Assembly: GCF_030929555.1 (NCBI RefSeq)
Contig: NZ_JAVFVT010000009.1
Location: 62,001 to 126,000, forward strand
Origin: Paenibacillus sp. LHD-117
GTDB taxonomy: Bacteria > Bacillota > Bacilli > Paenibacillales > Paenibacillaceae
Direction: 5' to 3'
Length of the DNA: 64,000 bases
Position 1 is the stretch's first letter. The number at the start of each line of letters is the position of its first letter. Under the pieces are notes generated by a model, which was given only the letters and a program-made list of their open reading frames with translations, did no database searches and was not told where the DNA came from. Position numbers and translations under genes: made by a program. This document shows, piece after piece, positions 26,758-35,800 of this stretch.

Positions 26758-27768
26758 CTACACGGTTACATGAACGTTCAGCTTGCGGTCGATCAAACTT
26801 TGGATATCCTTCACCAGCTGTACGGAAGCTTCGATCTCCACCTTACGCGTCGATACGCTCTCGATGCTGCAGCCGATCGGAATGCCCTTCTCCAGCCCGA
26901 ACGCAAACAGCTCTTCGAAGATTTTCAGCGACAACGTAACGGACTTGTCCAATATATCAGCGGAATGAAGCAGGTCGTTCTCCAGCCATTTCGGCACGCT
27001 GATGCCGAGCCACTTCATAAACGCCAGCGTTTTTTGCGAGCCGCAAGGAGCCAGGTTGAACAGAATCGGAACCGTCTCGATGCCATTCTCCCGACAGTGA
27101 TAGTAGTAGTCGGAGAGCATGTTCTTGGACGCTTCCACGTTGAACGTCGCCTGCGATACAAAAAATTTGCAGCCCCCGTCCACCTTCTCCTTGATCCGAA
27201 GATGCTCGTCATTCTTCTTCATGTGCCGCTCCGGAATCACCACGCCGCCCAGCATTAACCGGTCGTTCAGCTTCCCGCTAAGTTCGTAGGCTTCCGGCAG
27301 CCTCATCGTGATCTGCTGCTGGCTGGAGGACGTGCCGACAAAAACGGAGAACCTGTCATCTGCCGCGTCCAGCCGCAGCCAATCGCCTAATTCTTGCTTC
27401 GTATGATTGCCGATGACCCGGTAAATGATTTTCGGTACCTTCCAATGATCCAAATAGCTCTTGCTGTACAAGGTTGGATCAAGCGCCTTCAAATAGGGAA
27501 ATGGCCGTTCCTCGTCCGTCCGCTCGGCTTCGTCCTGCACGTCGTACAAGATCAGGCCGTCAAGGTCCAGATCCTTCAACCGTTCGTATTGCTTCTCCGT
27601 AATTTCCGCCAGCTTCTCGGCCGGATGGCTCGACTTGGGCGGCGTCATTCCGTAAGTGATGATTCCGGCTTGGCGATTCAAGATTTTCTCTTTGAGCATG
27701 ATCGTCTTCATCCTTGTGCCTTGTAGTCGTATTCGTATTATTCCTTTGAATAGTTCGACATCGAGCAT
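26758..27768 (-). CDS. Methylenetetrahydrofolate reductase-like protein
   Basis: A 336-residue TIM-barrel protein of the MTHFR superfamily. Recognisable blocks are DGLILYDVQDE in the substrate/flavin region, GGVVIPERH and GGCKFFVSQATFN, equivalent to the MTHFR segment with the conserved Gln. The family reduces 5,10-methylene-THF to 5-methyl-THF, but this branch diverges from MetF and its activity is unproven. AAGGAGG 6 bases upstream supports the ATG at 27768. On the other side of the start, facing away, lies a fragment of a folate cyclodeaminase gene, a functional neighbour in one-carbon metabolism. Confidence 0.78.
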   Translation of the reverse strand: MLDVELFKGIIRIRLQGTRMKTIMLKEKILNRQAGIITYGMTPPKSSHPAEKLAEITEKQYERLKDLDLDGLILYDVQDEAERTDEERPFPYLKALDPTLYSKSYLDHWKVPKIIYRVIGNHTKQELGDWLRLDAADDRFSVFVGTSSSQQQITMRLPEAYELSGKLNDRLMLGGVVIPERHMKKNDEHLRIKEKVDGGCKFFVSQATFNVEASKNMLSDYYYHCRENGIETVPILFNLAPCGSQKTLAFMKWLGISVPKWLENDLLHSADILDKSVTLSLKIFEELFAFGLEKGIPIGCSIESVSTRKVEIEASVQLVKDIQSLIDRKLNVHVTV

Positions 27769-27820
27769 GTAATCCCTCCTTATCTGGTCGGAATTATTGA
27801 CTTAAAATAAGGAAACAGTC

Positions 27821-28075
27821 AAGGCAGGTCTCGCGTGCACGCAAAGCATCGCGGCATCGGCCAACAAGAACGTCATCTCCGATTTGGGCATCGGAGCTAT
27901 TTTGTTCGAGGCGTCCGCGCAATCGGCCTTGCTCACCATCGAGATCAACTTGGAAGCGTTGAAGGATGAGGCGCTGCGGGAGCGGTATGCGGATCGGCTC
28001 GCTGTGTTGGCAGCGGAGATTGGGGAACTGAAGGAGAGTATCTTGGAAGCGACTCGGAGGCGGATGGGGGAGTAA
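27821..28075 (+). pseudogene. Folate cyclodeaminase/cyclohydrolase, C-terminal fragment
   Basis: One frame reads ACTQSIAASANKNVISDLGI, then GAILFEASAQSALLTIEINL and a helical tail ending in RRRMGE and TAA. This matches the C-terminal part of the formiminotransferase-cyclodeaminase/FchA family, where an SNKNVISDLG-type motif is conserved. The N-terminal two thirds are missing and no start or ribosome binding site precedes it. It is probably the remains of a folate gene once working with the MTHFR-like protein next door. Confidence 0.72.
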
Positions 28076-28081
28076 TTCGGC

Positions 28082-28567
28082 TTACCTTCTGCTGCTCTTT
28101 AACCATTCTTCCGAGTTCCAATCCACAGAGAAAGCCCCGACGTCTTTTATGTGCAAGTCGGGATCGTTAGATTGCACGAAAGCCATCAGCTTCTTTTGTT
28201 CTTCGAGTAGAAGCCGCCAGGCGTTAATCTGAATTATATCTAAGAGGTGATACGCGGTTTCTTTGTCTATCTTATAGAAACTGTCGAAGTTCTTGAATAC
28301 GAGGACAAAGCCTTCATTTTGAGGTACGATATCAGAAAGACAGTCATGAAGCGCATCCAGGTTTTTGCCGTAATAATCGGGGAAATTCAATGTCTCGCCC
28401 ACTTCTAAGAGGCATTTTTCACTATCCCATGACGCGCAATCAAAGAGATACACGTCGAATTTTTCTTCCTTAATCCGTTCGACGTTTTTCTCCAATCGGC
28501 TTTGACTCCAAAACAGAACGATCGATCCGTTTTTCATTAAAGACTTCCATAAAAATTCGGGGGCCAT
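28082..28567 (-). CDS. Barstar-family protein
   Basis: A 161-residue protein whose C-terminal part (about 35-125) has the barstar fold signature: FDVYLFDCASWDS, then FPDYYGKNLDALHDCL with the conserved Tyr-Gly-Lys-Asn-Leu-Asp helix that inserts into a barnase-type nuclease. Barstar proteins inhibit secreted or intracellular ribonucleases. No barnase-type nuclease gene is seen nearby, so it is an orphan immunity-like gene or a protector against a neighbour's toxin. AGGAGG 6 bases upstream supports the ATG. Confidence 0.88.
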   Translation of the reverse strand: MAPEFLWKSLMKNGSIVLFWSQSRLEKNVERIKEEKFDVYLFDCASWDSEKCLLEVGETLNFPDYYGKNLDALHDCLSDIVPQNEGFVLVFKNFDSFYKIDKETAYHLLDIIQINAWRLLLEEQKKLMAFVQSNDPDLHIKDVGAFSVDWNSEEWLKSSRR

Positions 28568-28654
28568 TCTATGCCTCCTAGATTGTCGTTTTTTTCTGTA
28601 TGCTTACTTATTCTATTTCAACTTATTGTCCAATTCCAGATTAGGGGAGATTGT

Positions 28655-29167
28655 TTGAAAAAGATTTTTATCGTCGGAATCGTAGCTAGCGGCAAAACAA
28701 CAATAGCCAGAAGACTTTCTGAAATTCTAAATATTCCTTGCTATGAGTTGGATAATATTGTACATCATCAAACCGAAACTGGAAGGTTTAAACGTACTGA
28801 GGAAGAACAGATTGAAGTTATTAAGAATATAGATCTGAATGGAGCATGGATTTTTGAAGGTACAGACCGGCCATCCTATCGTTGTTTATTTGAAATGTCG
28901 GACACGATCATTTTTCTAGATACACCTTTGAGGAAGCGACGTTTAAGAATACTTACTCGATTCCTCAAACAAAACCTTGGAATTGAAAAATGCAGCTATA
29001 AACCTGATCTTAATATGTTAAAAATGATGTATAGATGGACAAGAGAATTTGAGAAGAACCGAGATGAGTTCGAATCCCGTTTACAGTTATACAATGAAAA
29101 AGTAATTAGACTTCCTAATAGCGATGACATGAGTCTTACCACGTTTCTGCATAAACCAAGTTCTTAG
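28655..29167 (+). CDS. P-loop NTPase, adenylate-kinase-like (topology-modulation type)
   Basis: A 170-residue small kinase-fold protein. KKIFIVGIVASGKTTIARRL gives the Walker A loop (about residues 7-15), followed by CYELDNI and, near residue 75, a hydrophobic strand IIFLDTPLRKRRLRI resembling the Walker B/LID region of shikimate- or adenylate-kinase-like proteins. The TTG at 28655 is chosen because GGGGAGA precedes it; the frame is open 28 codons upstream without a site. It is A+T-rich relative to the surroundings, suggesting transfer. Substrate unknown. Confidence 0.78.
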   Translation: MKKIFIVGIVASGKTTIARRLSEILNIPCYELDNIVHHQTETGRFKRTEEEQIEVIKNIDLNGAWIFEGTDRPSYRCLFEMSDTIIFLDTPLRKRRLRILTRFLKQNLGIEKCSYKPDLNMLKMMYRWTREFEKNRDEFESRLQLYNEKVIRLPNSDDMSLTTFLHKPSS

Positions 29168-29198
29168 TTCCGAATTCATGAGACTTACCGTATCGGTA

Positions 29199-29594
29199 TC
29201 ATCCATTTTGATTTTCTGCGTTCTTGCTAAACTGCTCCACTTGTTCCCGAACAATTTCATCTAATATCTCTTCAAGAGAGTCGATTTCCTGCCATAATCG
29301 TTGAACCGATTCATCATTGGCCGTTTTAAGTTGTTCAAAAGCAAGAATTAAACTTTTCTTAGTTTGAATTTCTTTGTCCGTTTGTTCTAGTCCATCTCTA
29401 TACATAATGTAATGTTTATTGAAGTTCTCCCGCGCCTCTGTAAGGGAATAGTCTCGATTTGGACCGCCCCAAACTTTATCTGCATGGGGATCGTCTTGTC
29501 CATCATCTTCCCAATTACATAAACTACAAATTTCCCACGCCCGTCTTTCAAATAACGTGGGATATCCGCAACATGGACAATTTTGCCGAATCAT
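29199..29594 (-). CDS. CPCC-family cysteine-rich small protein
   Basis: A 131-residue protein with the N-terminal CPCC motif (QNCPCCGYPTL, then EICSLCNWEDDGQDDPHAD), a rubredoxin-like knuckle with four Cys that probably binds zinc, followed by GGPNRDYSLTEARENF and a helical acidic tail. The family is widespread and mostly uncharacterised, often found next to toxin-immunity loci. It has a G-rich site before the ATG. Two genes away is an orphan barstar. Confidence 0.85.
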   Translation of the reverse strand: MIRQNCPCCGYPTLFERRAWEICSLCNWEDDGQDDPHADKVWGGPNRDYSLTEARENFNKHYIMYRDGLEQTDKEIQTKKSLILAFEQLKTANDESVQRLWQEIDSLEEILDEIVREQVEQFSKNAENQNG

Positions 29595-29857
29595 TTACGC
29601 CGCCCCCCCTCATTGATAATACCCTCCAAATACATATCCAGTTCGCAGCTCCAGCATCTTCTCCCGCTGGAAGAATGCTTTATTGTCCATAAGTACGAAC
29701 CCCCTTCGCCGTTCTAAGGCATATCCCTTAGTAGCAGTCATTTATTAACCATATAATATCTTTATTGTGCTATGCATTCAATCGTCGAGAGACATACCAT
29801 CCTTTTCATAATGAACTTTTTTCGCCACCCTGTAGAATGTTTCTGGGGTGAATTCAA

Positions 29858-30307
29858 ATGAGAATGAAAATGAAAAGTCTAACCATTATTGTAATCATGC
29901 TGCTTGTCGCGTCCATGTTCCCGCAGCTGACGTCCGCGGCGGCGCAAAAGCCCGTCAAAGTGTACGTGCAAGGCTTGGAGGTCGAGTTCGACCAAACGCC
30001 AATCTTCACGAATGGCAGAGTGCTTGTTCCGTTCCGCCAAATCGCCGAGAGCATGGAAATCAGCGTCACTTGGGATCAAAAGTCCAAGCGGGTTACCGCG
30101 CAATACAAGAGCGCTTTTAAGAAAAAGACGGTCGTCATTCCGGTCAACGGCAAGACGGCAACCGTCGACAACAAAAGCGTGAAGCTGGATGTTCCCGCCA
30201 AAATCGTAGGCGGCCGCATCATGGTGCCACTGCGGTTCCTGACCCAATCGCTAGGCGCCCAAGTCGACTGGAACAACGAAAGCCAGGAGGTCGACGTCAC
30301 GTATTGA
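29858..30307 (+). CDS. Copper-amine-oxidase-N-type stalk-domain protein, truncated version
   Basis: A 149-residue secreted protein with a signal peptide (cleavage near TSAAA) and one stalk domain of the copper amine oxidase N-terminal family: VKVYVQGLEVEFDQTPI, NGRVLVPFRQIAESM, GGRIMVPLRFLTQSLGAQV and a final strand. These domains are common on Paenibacillus surface proteins. GGGGTGA precedes the ATG. The TGA at 30305 is directly followed in the same frame by ATGGCAAACGG..., and the downstream remnant at 30308-32090 may be the rest of the same protein or a second gene. Confidence 0.8.
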   Translation: MRMKMKSLTIIVIMLLVASMFPQLTSAAAQKPVKVYVQGLEVEFDQTPIFTNGRVLVPFRQIAESMEISVTWDQKSKRVTAQYKSAFKKKTVVIPVNGKTATVDNKSVKLDVPAKIVGGRIMVPLRFLTQSLGAQVDWNNESQEVDVTY

Positions 30308-30556
30308 ATGGCAAACGGAACGACCTACAGCCAGATCAATGACAATGTTTCACTGAAGCACAATTCGATGCCAAACTTAACGCGATTTATCAGAAACACC
30401 TAGAATACTCCTGCCTCTAAGCTACCTTGCTCACGAAGTGAGAGTGTAAGCAGTGAATGAATCAGGAATTTTGTTAGTGGATAAATACGAACATATGTGC
30501 TAATATGAAGTTGATTTTACATCTATCCCTCTTGCAGCGAGGTGATGAATCAAACG

Positions 30557-31645
30557 ATGCTCCATCATAAAGCATTCAAATTTCGTATCTATCCAAATCA
30601 TGAACAAATCGTGCAGTTGCGCAAAACATTGGGTTGCAGCCGATTTGTGTTTAACCATCTTCTCGAGAAATGGAATCAGGTCTATCAGGAGACAGGCAAG
30701 GGCTTATCCTATAACACCTGTGCATCGCAGCTTCCAGCTATGAAGCGTAAGTGGCCTTGGCTGAAAGAGGTGGACAGCATTGCCCTACAGTCGGCTGTGC
30801 GCAACTTGGCTGACGGATTTCAGCGTTTCTTTAAGAGGCAGAATGATCCACCTTGCTTCAAAAGTCGCAAGCATCCCGTACAAAGCTACACGACCCGGTA
30901 TACGAATGGGAACATTACCTTGAAGGGAGACCGTTTGCAGCTTCCCAAGTTAGGGTGGGTGCGCTATGCCACGTCAAGAGAAGTTGAAGGCCGGATTCTA
31001 TCGGCAACGGTGCGCCTTGCCCCAAGCGGAAAATGGTTTGTATCGGTGATAAGTGAGGTCGACATCCAGCCCCTTCCCTTAACAGAAGGTATTCTCGGCA
31101 TTGACGTGGGCATTAAGCAGCTTGCAGTGACATCGGAAGGTCTTGCCATACATAATCCAAGATATACGCTGCGGTATGAACGCTTGCTTGCGAAGTGGCA
31201 ACGCATCCTGGCGAGAAGGCAGCGAGGAGGGGGCAACTGGAACAAAGCGAGAAGAAAAGTAGCCCAAATCCATGAGAGGATTGGAAATAGCCGCTTGGAT
31301 ACGATGCATAAGCAGACTACGAGATGGATACGTGAAAACCAAACGATCAGTATCGAGGACTTGCGCATTGCCAACATGATGAAGAACCGACACCTCGCCA
31401 AACATATTGCGGATGCTTCCTGGGGTGAAATGAGTCGACAACTGCATTACAAAGCCAAGTGGTATGGCCGAACGATAAAAGAGACACCGGCTTTTGCCCC
31501 TACGAGCCAAACCTGTCACGTCTGCGGAAACAAGCATGCAGAAGTGAAAGATTTGAGCATTCGTATATGGAAGTGTTCATTCTGTCAAACGGTACATGAC
31601 CGAGACATGAATGCAGCACAAAATATAAAGGCCATGGCGTTGTAA
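30557..31645 (+). CDS. tnpB: TnpB RNA-guided nuclease (element 1)
   Basis: A 362-residue TnpB/OrfB protein. Helix-turn-helix-like N-terminus, then a split RuvC nuclease: Asp in GIDVGIKQLAVTS (about 187), Glu in TISIEDLRIANM (about 271) and Asp in HDRDMNAAQNI near the end, with the zinc ribbon CHVCGNKH...CSFCQ. All key residues are present, so it could be active. Studied TnpB proteins cut DNA using the omegaRNA made from the element's right end and help keep the element in place. The start at 30557 is chosen by alignment with element 2, giving both proteins 362 residues; frames also open at 30542 and 30545. Confidence 0.93.
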   Translation: MLHHKAFKFRIYPNHEQIVQLRKTLGCSRFVFNHLLEKWNQVYQETGKGLSYNTCASQLPAMKRKWPWLKEVDSIALQSAVRNLADGFQRFFKRQNDPPCFKSRKHPVQSYTTRYTNGNITLKGDRLQLPKLGWVRYATSREVEGRILSATVRLAPSGKWFVSVISEVDIQPLPLTEGILGIDVGIKQLAVTSEGLAIHNPRYTLRYERLLAKWQRILARRQRGGGNWNKARRKVAQIHERIGNSRLDTMHKQTTRWIRENQTISIEDLRIANMMKNRHLAKHIADASWGEMSRQLHYKAKWYGRTIKETPAFAPTSQTCHVCGNKHAEVKDLSIRIWKCSFCQTVHDRDMNAAQNIKAMAL

Positions 31646-31781
31646 CGAAGTATGAGGAACTGTGGGAACCACAGGGATCGCTTGGCGTGCGATTTTTCAA
31701 AAGAAAATATCGACACAACTTTGCTCCAAGAGGAGCATCAACCCAAGAATCCCCCACCTCTTAGGTGTCGGGAGTGTTCAA
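31640..31781 (+). ncRNA. Candidate omegaRNA scaffold of element 1
   Basis: The 3' region after tnpB shares with element 2 a perfect hairpin CTGTGGGAACCACAG, then CGCTTGG, which can pair with CCCAAG just before the right-end hairpin. In studied IS605 elements this region is the guide-RNA scaffold and the flanking host bases serve as guide. Here the guide would begin GATGGCGAAGAACTGG. Confidence 0.6.
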
Positions 31782-32107
31782 GATGGCGAAGAACTGGTCA
31801 TGACGTCCAAATGGACGAATCTGATGGACGCGAAGCGCATCGGTATCGTAGCGCAGCATATGGGTTTCTTCCGCGTCAACGGAAAGATTCGCGAGGTCTC
31901 GATGATCATTGACGGCGAGCTGAATGCCAGCGGCAAGTTCGACGGCACCTACTACCTCGAGCTTTACGACGAGAATACGGGCGATTTCATCGATGACGTC
32001 GTAGGCGAGATTAAGAATATCGCGTTCGATAAAACCGTGCAGTTCAATGTGAAAATGGCTGTTCAAAAAGTCGACTGGCGATTCGGCTAATGCAATGAAG
32101 CACCAAA

Positions 32108-32150
32108 GGGGCATCCTTATCGTCAACGATGACGAAGGGACGCCCCTCCT
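32108..32150. terminator. Bidirectional terminator between convergent genes
   Basis: GGGGCATCC (32108-32116) pairs with GGACGCCCC (32138-32146), with an inner CGTCA/TGACG stem. T-rich stretches follow on both sides. Confidence 0.75.
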
Positions 32151-32717
32151 TTATTTGCCGAGCCGCAGCTCATAAAAATATTGCACGCTCGGATGCTTCT
32201 GCTTCATGATCCCTCGCATGTTCAACAGCCGCTTCTTCCCCACACGTCTATCCACCAGCGCGAGGATGTTCAATAAGATGTCGTCGCTCTCCAAGCTCTG
32301 ATCGATGGATGAAGCAAGAAACCGGGTGGCCGTGGCGACAAAATCGGATTTGCTCAACTCGGACTGCGCCGTCATCAGCCGCTTGGCGAGCTCCGATGAC
32401 TTCCGGCTTCTCGCGATCACCTGCAGCCGTTCCTCCGGAATGGTTCCCGCCGCGCTTTGTCTAATCGCCGCTATCTCTTCCTCGCTGATGAAAACCTGGA
32501 TGGTTGGATCGTTCTTGATTTCTTGTTCCGTCTCGTACCATCTGATCGACGTCGTCGCATCCATCATGTTGAGGATGTTCTTTTTGTCTACCGTAAGATA
32601 ACACTGTCCCGCTTTGCCCGGCAAATAACGGTAGCTCGTCGCTCGATATTCGACCGTTCCTACTAACGCAGGGTACAGAAAGCTTTCCAGTTGCTGTTTC
32701 AATTTACTCCAGGACAT
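32151..32717 (-). CDS. SF0329-family protein
   Basis: A 188-residue soluble protein of a conserved but uncharacterised family. Features are the opening MSWSKLKQQLESFLYPAL, YLPGKAGQCYLTVDKKNIL and the closing ILALVDRRVGKKRLLNM. It has no membrane segment and no catalytic motif I can name. TAGGAGG 5 bases before the ATG supports the start. It stands alone between a terminator and the SLH-protein gene. The family name is from memory of the conserved ends and should be confirmed. Confidence 0.7.
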   Translation of the reverse strand: MSWSKLKQQLESFLYPALVGTVEYRATSYRYLPGKAGQCYLTVDKKNILNMMDATTSIRWYETEQEIKNDPTIQVFISEEEIAAIRQSAAGTIPEERLQVIARSRKSSELAKRLMTAQSELSKSDFVATATRFLASSIDQSLESDDILLNILALVDRRVGKKRLLNMRGIMKQKHPSVQYFYELRLGK

Positions 32718-32823
32718 GCCCGCCTCCTAATTCCTCGTGAATGACACGCAGCGCTCCACATATGTGGTGTAGTTAGAGTCCACACACAAATATATACTAA
32801 TTTCAGGGCACCTAAAAAAACAA

Positions 32824-32878
32824 GGGTTATCCTCAAGCAGTTGGTTCAACCGCCTGCAGGATAACCCGCTTTTTTGTT
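32824..32878. terminator. Terminator after the SLH-protein gene
   Basis: GGGTTATCCT (32824-32833) pairs with AGGATAACCC (32858-32867). TTGTTTTTTT follows on the minus strand and GCTTTTTTG on the plus strand. Confidence 0.85.
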
Positions 32879-32881
32879 ACT

Positions 32882-35800
32882 TTATTTGTTCATTTGCGCC
32901 AGCATCTTCACCAGAACCGTAACCGCTTCTGCTCTTGTCGCATTACCGCTTGGATCAAATGTGTTCTCGCCTTTGCCTCCGACGATGTCAAGGTTCTTCA
33001 GCTCAGCGACTGCCCCTTTTGCCCATAATGGAATGCTCTTGTCATCCGCGAACCCGGTTGCGGCATTCTCTTGGATAGACAGTTTAAGCGCACTGGCGAT
33101 CATCGCAGTCATCTCTGCGCGCGTAATTTCGGCATTCGGACGGAATGTTCCATCCTTATAGCCTTGTATAATGCCTCCTCGCACAGCCTCCGCGACCGAT
33201 TTCTGCGCCCATACTCCGATACTCGCTGTATCGGTGAAAGTCAGCGCCGCTCCTTCGCCTTGCAACTTCAACGCGTTCATCAGCATGACGGCAAATTCCG
33301 CACGAGTCACCTTTTTCTGAGGCTTAAACGTACCGTTCGGATACCCGCCGACAATGCCGCTGCTTACTGCTTGCTTGATGTTAGCCTCAGCCCAGTGTCC
33401 TGCGATGTCGCTGAGGTTAATCGTTGGTTTCGTGTCCGGTGTTGGTACGGTTGTCCCTTTACCTACAGCGAATACGGCGTACTTCGTAAGATGGTTTACA
33501 GTTATTGTGATTTTATCCTCGTTTACTGTGCCGCCCGGAACTTCCACCCATTCCTTCTTCACTTCGTCAAAATAGAATACGGCTACCGTTTGATCGCCAC
33601 TCAATTTGGACGAATCGAATGTAAACGTCAGCGTGATCGGCTTAATGAAGTTTTCCGAGAAGTTTTTCAGAATTTCATAAACTGGGCTGGCTAGAACTTC
33701 CTCTTCTGTAAGAAGATTTTGAGTGCTCGTAAGTTCTTCAATCGTTATCTTCAACTCTTGGTTGCTAGCACCTGCCGGAATAGTGACCGTGATCTTATCA
33801 CCCAAGCTAACCTCGCCAGTGCTGCCTACAGGTACCGTTATTGACCCGTTTGTGGAGGTAACTGGAGTTGTAGAATCACCACTCGGTGATGGGGTTGGTG
33901 TTGGTGCAGGTGTGACTGTTGCAGCCGTTACTGTAATCGTCGCAGTCCCCGATTTAGTCGTATCAAACGTTGATGTTGCTGTGATCATATAGCTGCCTAT
34001 CGCTGTGTCTGCAGCTACCGTCACTAATCCACTCGCACTAACGGTTACTTTAGGGTTGCTGCTTGTCCATGTGACGGTTTGTGCCGCTCCGCCCACCTCT
34101 GTGACCGTAGCTGTCAGTTGCTTCGTTGCTCCTTGAGCGACATTCGCTGTTTCCGGACTTACACTTACACTTGTAACGATTCTATAGTAGCTGTCATCAC
34201 TAATAGTTCCCTCATCATTTAAGCCGACTAATCCGCCCATATTCGTTCCTGTTCCATTCACAGTTCCTAATGCGTAGCTGCTGTCAATGTCCCCATAATT
34301 GAGGCCAACTAAGCCGCCGTAATTATTACCTGTTCCTGTTACACTTCCTGTTGCGTAGCTATCGCTGATGGTTGCATTATTTTCGCCGACCAAGCCGCCT
34401 AAGTTTGAGGATTGATCTCCGCTCACATTTACAGATGCGTAGCTGTCGCTGATGGTTGCATTATTTTCGCCGACCAAGCCGCCTACAGCATAACTCGATC
34501 TTTCATCAAAATATGCTCCATTCACGGTTCCTTTGGCGTAGCTGTTGCTGATTGCCCCGTTGTTCATACCAACAAGAGCACCTACATTTCTATTGCCGCT
34601 AACATTTACATTTTCCAGTTGCATATTGATAATAACACTTGCATTACCGGTATAACCGAATAATCCTTGCTCTCTACCGCTTGCTCGATCAATGGTTAGA
34701 TTCCTAATTTTGAACCCATTGCCATCTATATTCCCTGTAAATTGTCTATTATTTTGACCAATCGGCACCCAGCCCTCGCCGGCTGTATAGCTGCTCAAAT
34801 CAATATCCGCTGTTAGAATGAAATAAGCGCCTACTTCTGCTTCCGTTAAATGATCCCTGACCTCATTCAATTGCGTTGCGGTTGCAATTTCATAAGGATC
34901 ATCTTGTGTACCCGTTCCTTCGCCGGAATAGGCAACCTTAATGAATTGCTCAACTATTGCTTCTGCATAACCGTTTGCCAATACCGTGATATCATGGTAA
35001 CCCACAGACAGAACGCCTGCATCAATCGTAATCTTACCGTTCGCGACGACATAATTCTCTTCTGGAATGATGGTCGTTCCATCCATCACTGCTCTGATAT
35101 TATTGCTATATGCAGCATTATCCTCAAAAGTAATCTCAATCTCGTGTGCATCGTCGTTATAAATTGTATCCGCTGATAGTGCAGACGGATTCATTAAGAG
35201 ACTTCTTACCGTCAATTTAGTACCTTTCGACCCATCGGAATAGGCCACATATGGAATGCCATCATTTACATACAAGGACGTGTATGCTCCGGAATTTGGC
35301 GAAGCAGCACTATTAGCAACTAGCTGCCAATCGGTTCCATCAAATTTCTTCACCGTAGCTTTGTAACCATTCGTGTCATCCGTGTAAGCTACATACGGAA
35401 TTCCATTGTCATCTACAAACATAGATGGGAAAGATGCACTGCCCGACGAAACAGCACCACTGCCAACAGGCACCCAACCGTCTCCGTCATACTTCATAAC
35501 TGTGGCTTCGGTTCCATTCGATTTATCCAAGCCATCCAAGTAAGCCAAATATGGCGTTCCGGTGTTATCAACATACAAGGACGGGTTATATGCTATACCT
35601 GTCGAAAAAGCAGGATCGCCAACGGTAACCCAACTTCCATTGTCAAGCTTCATCACCGTGGCTTTATAGCCGTTCGCTCCATCCAAATAAGCCACATATG
35701 GCGTTTCAGTGGTATCAACATACAAGGACGTGAATTCTCCACTGCCCGTTGAAACAGCACTTCCGCCAACAAGTACCCAAGCGGCCCCATTATAACGCAT

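Larger units (their letters stand above)
30391..31781 (+). mobile_element. IS200/IS605-type element with tnpB only (element 1)
   Basis: The left end begins right after TTTAT and the right end closes with the hairpin CCCCCACCTCTTAGGTGTCGGG and TTCAA. The boundaries were fixed by restoring the host frame. It contains one tnpB and a conserved 3' region but no tnpA, so it depends on a transposase elsewhere. The left end AGAATAC and the right-end motifs are shared with the element at 45325-46674. Confidence 0.85.
30308..32090 (+). pseudogene. Gene of unknown function broken by a frameshift and a TnpB element
   Basis: Part 1 (30308-30390) begins MANGTTYSQINDN, then shifts frame at a T-run near 30345 to FTEAQFDAKLNAIY. 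Part 2 (31782-32090) reads DGEELVMTSKWTNLMD and onward to a stop. Removing 30391-31781 joins ATT TAT to GAT GGC in one frame (...LNAIYDGEELV...), so the element sits precisely inside one gene. The product is a beta-rich domain (EVSMIIDGELNASGKF, YYLELYDENTGDF) I do not recognise. Part 2 has an internal ATG at 31800 and might still be translated. Confidence 0.75.
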
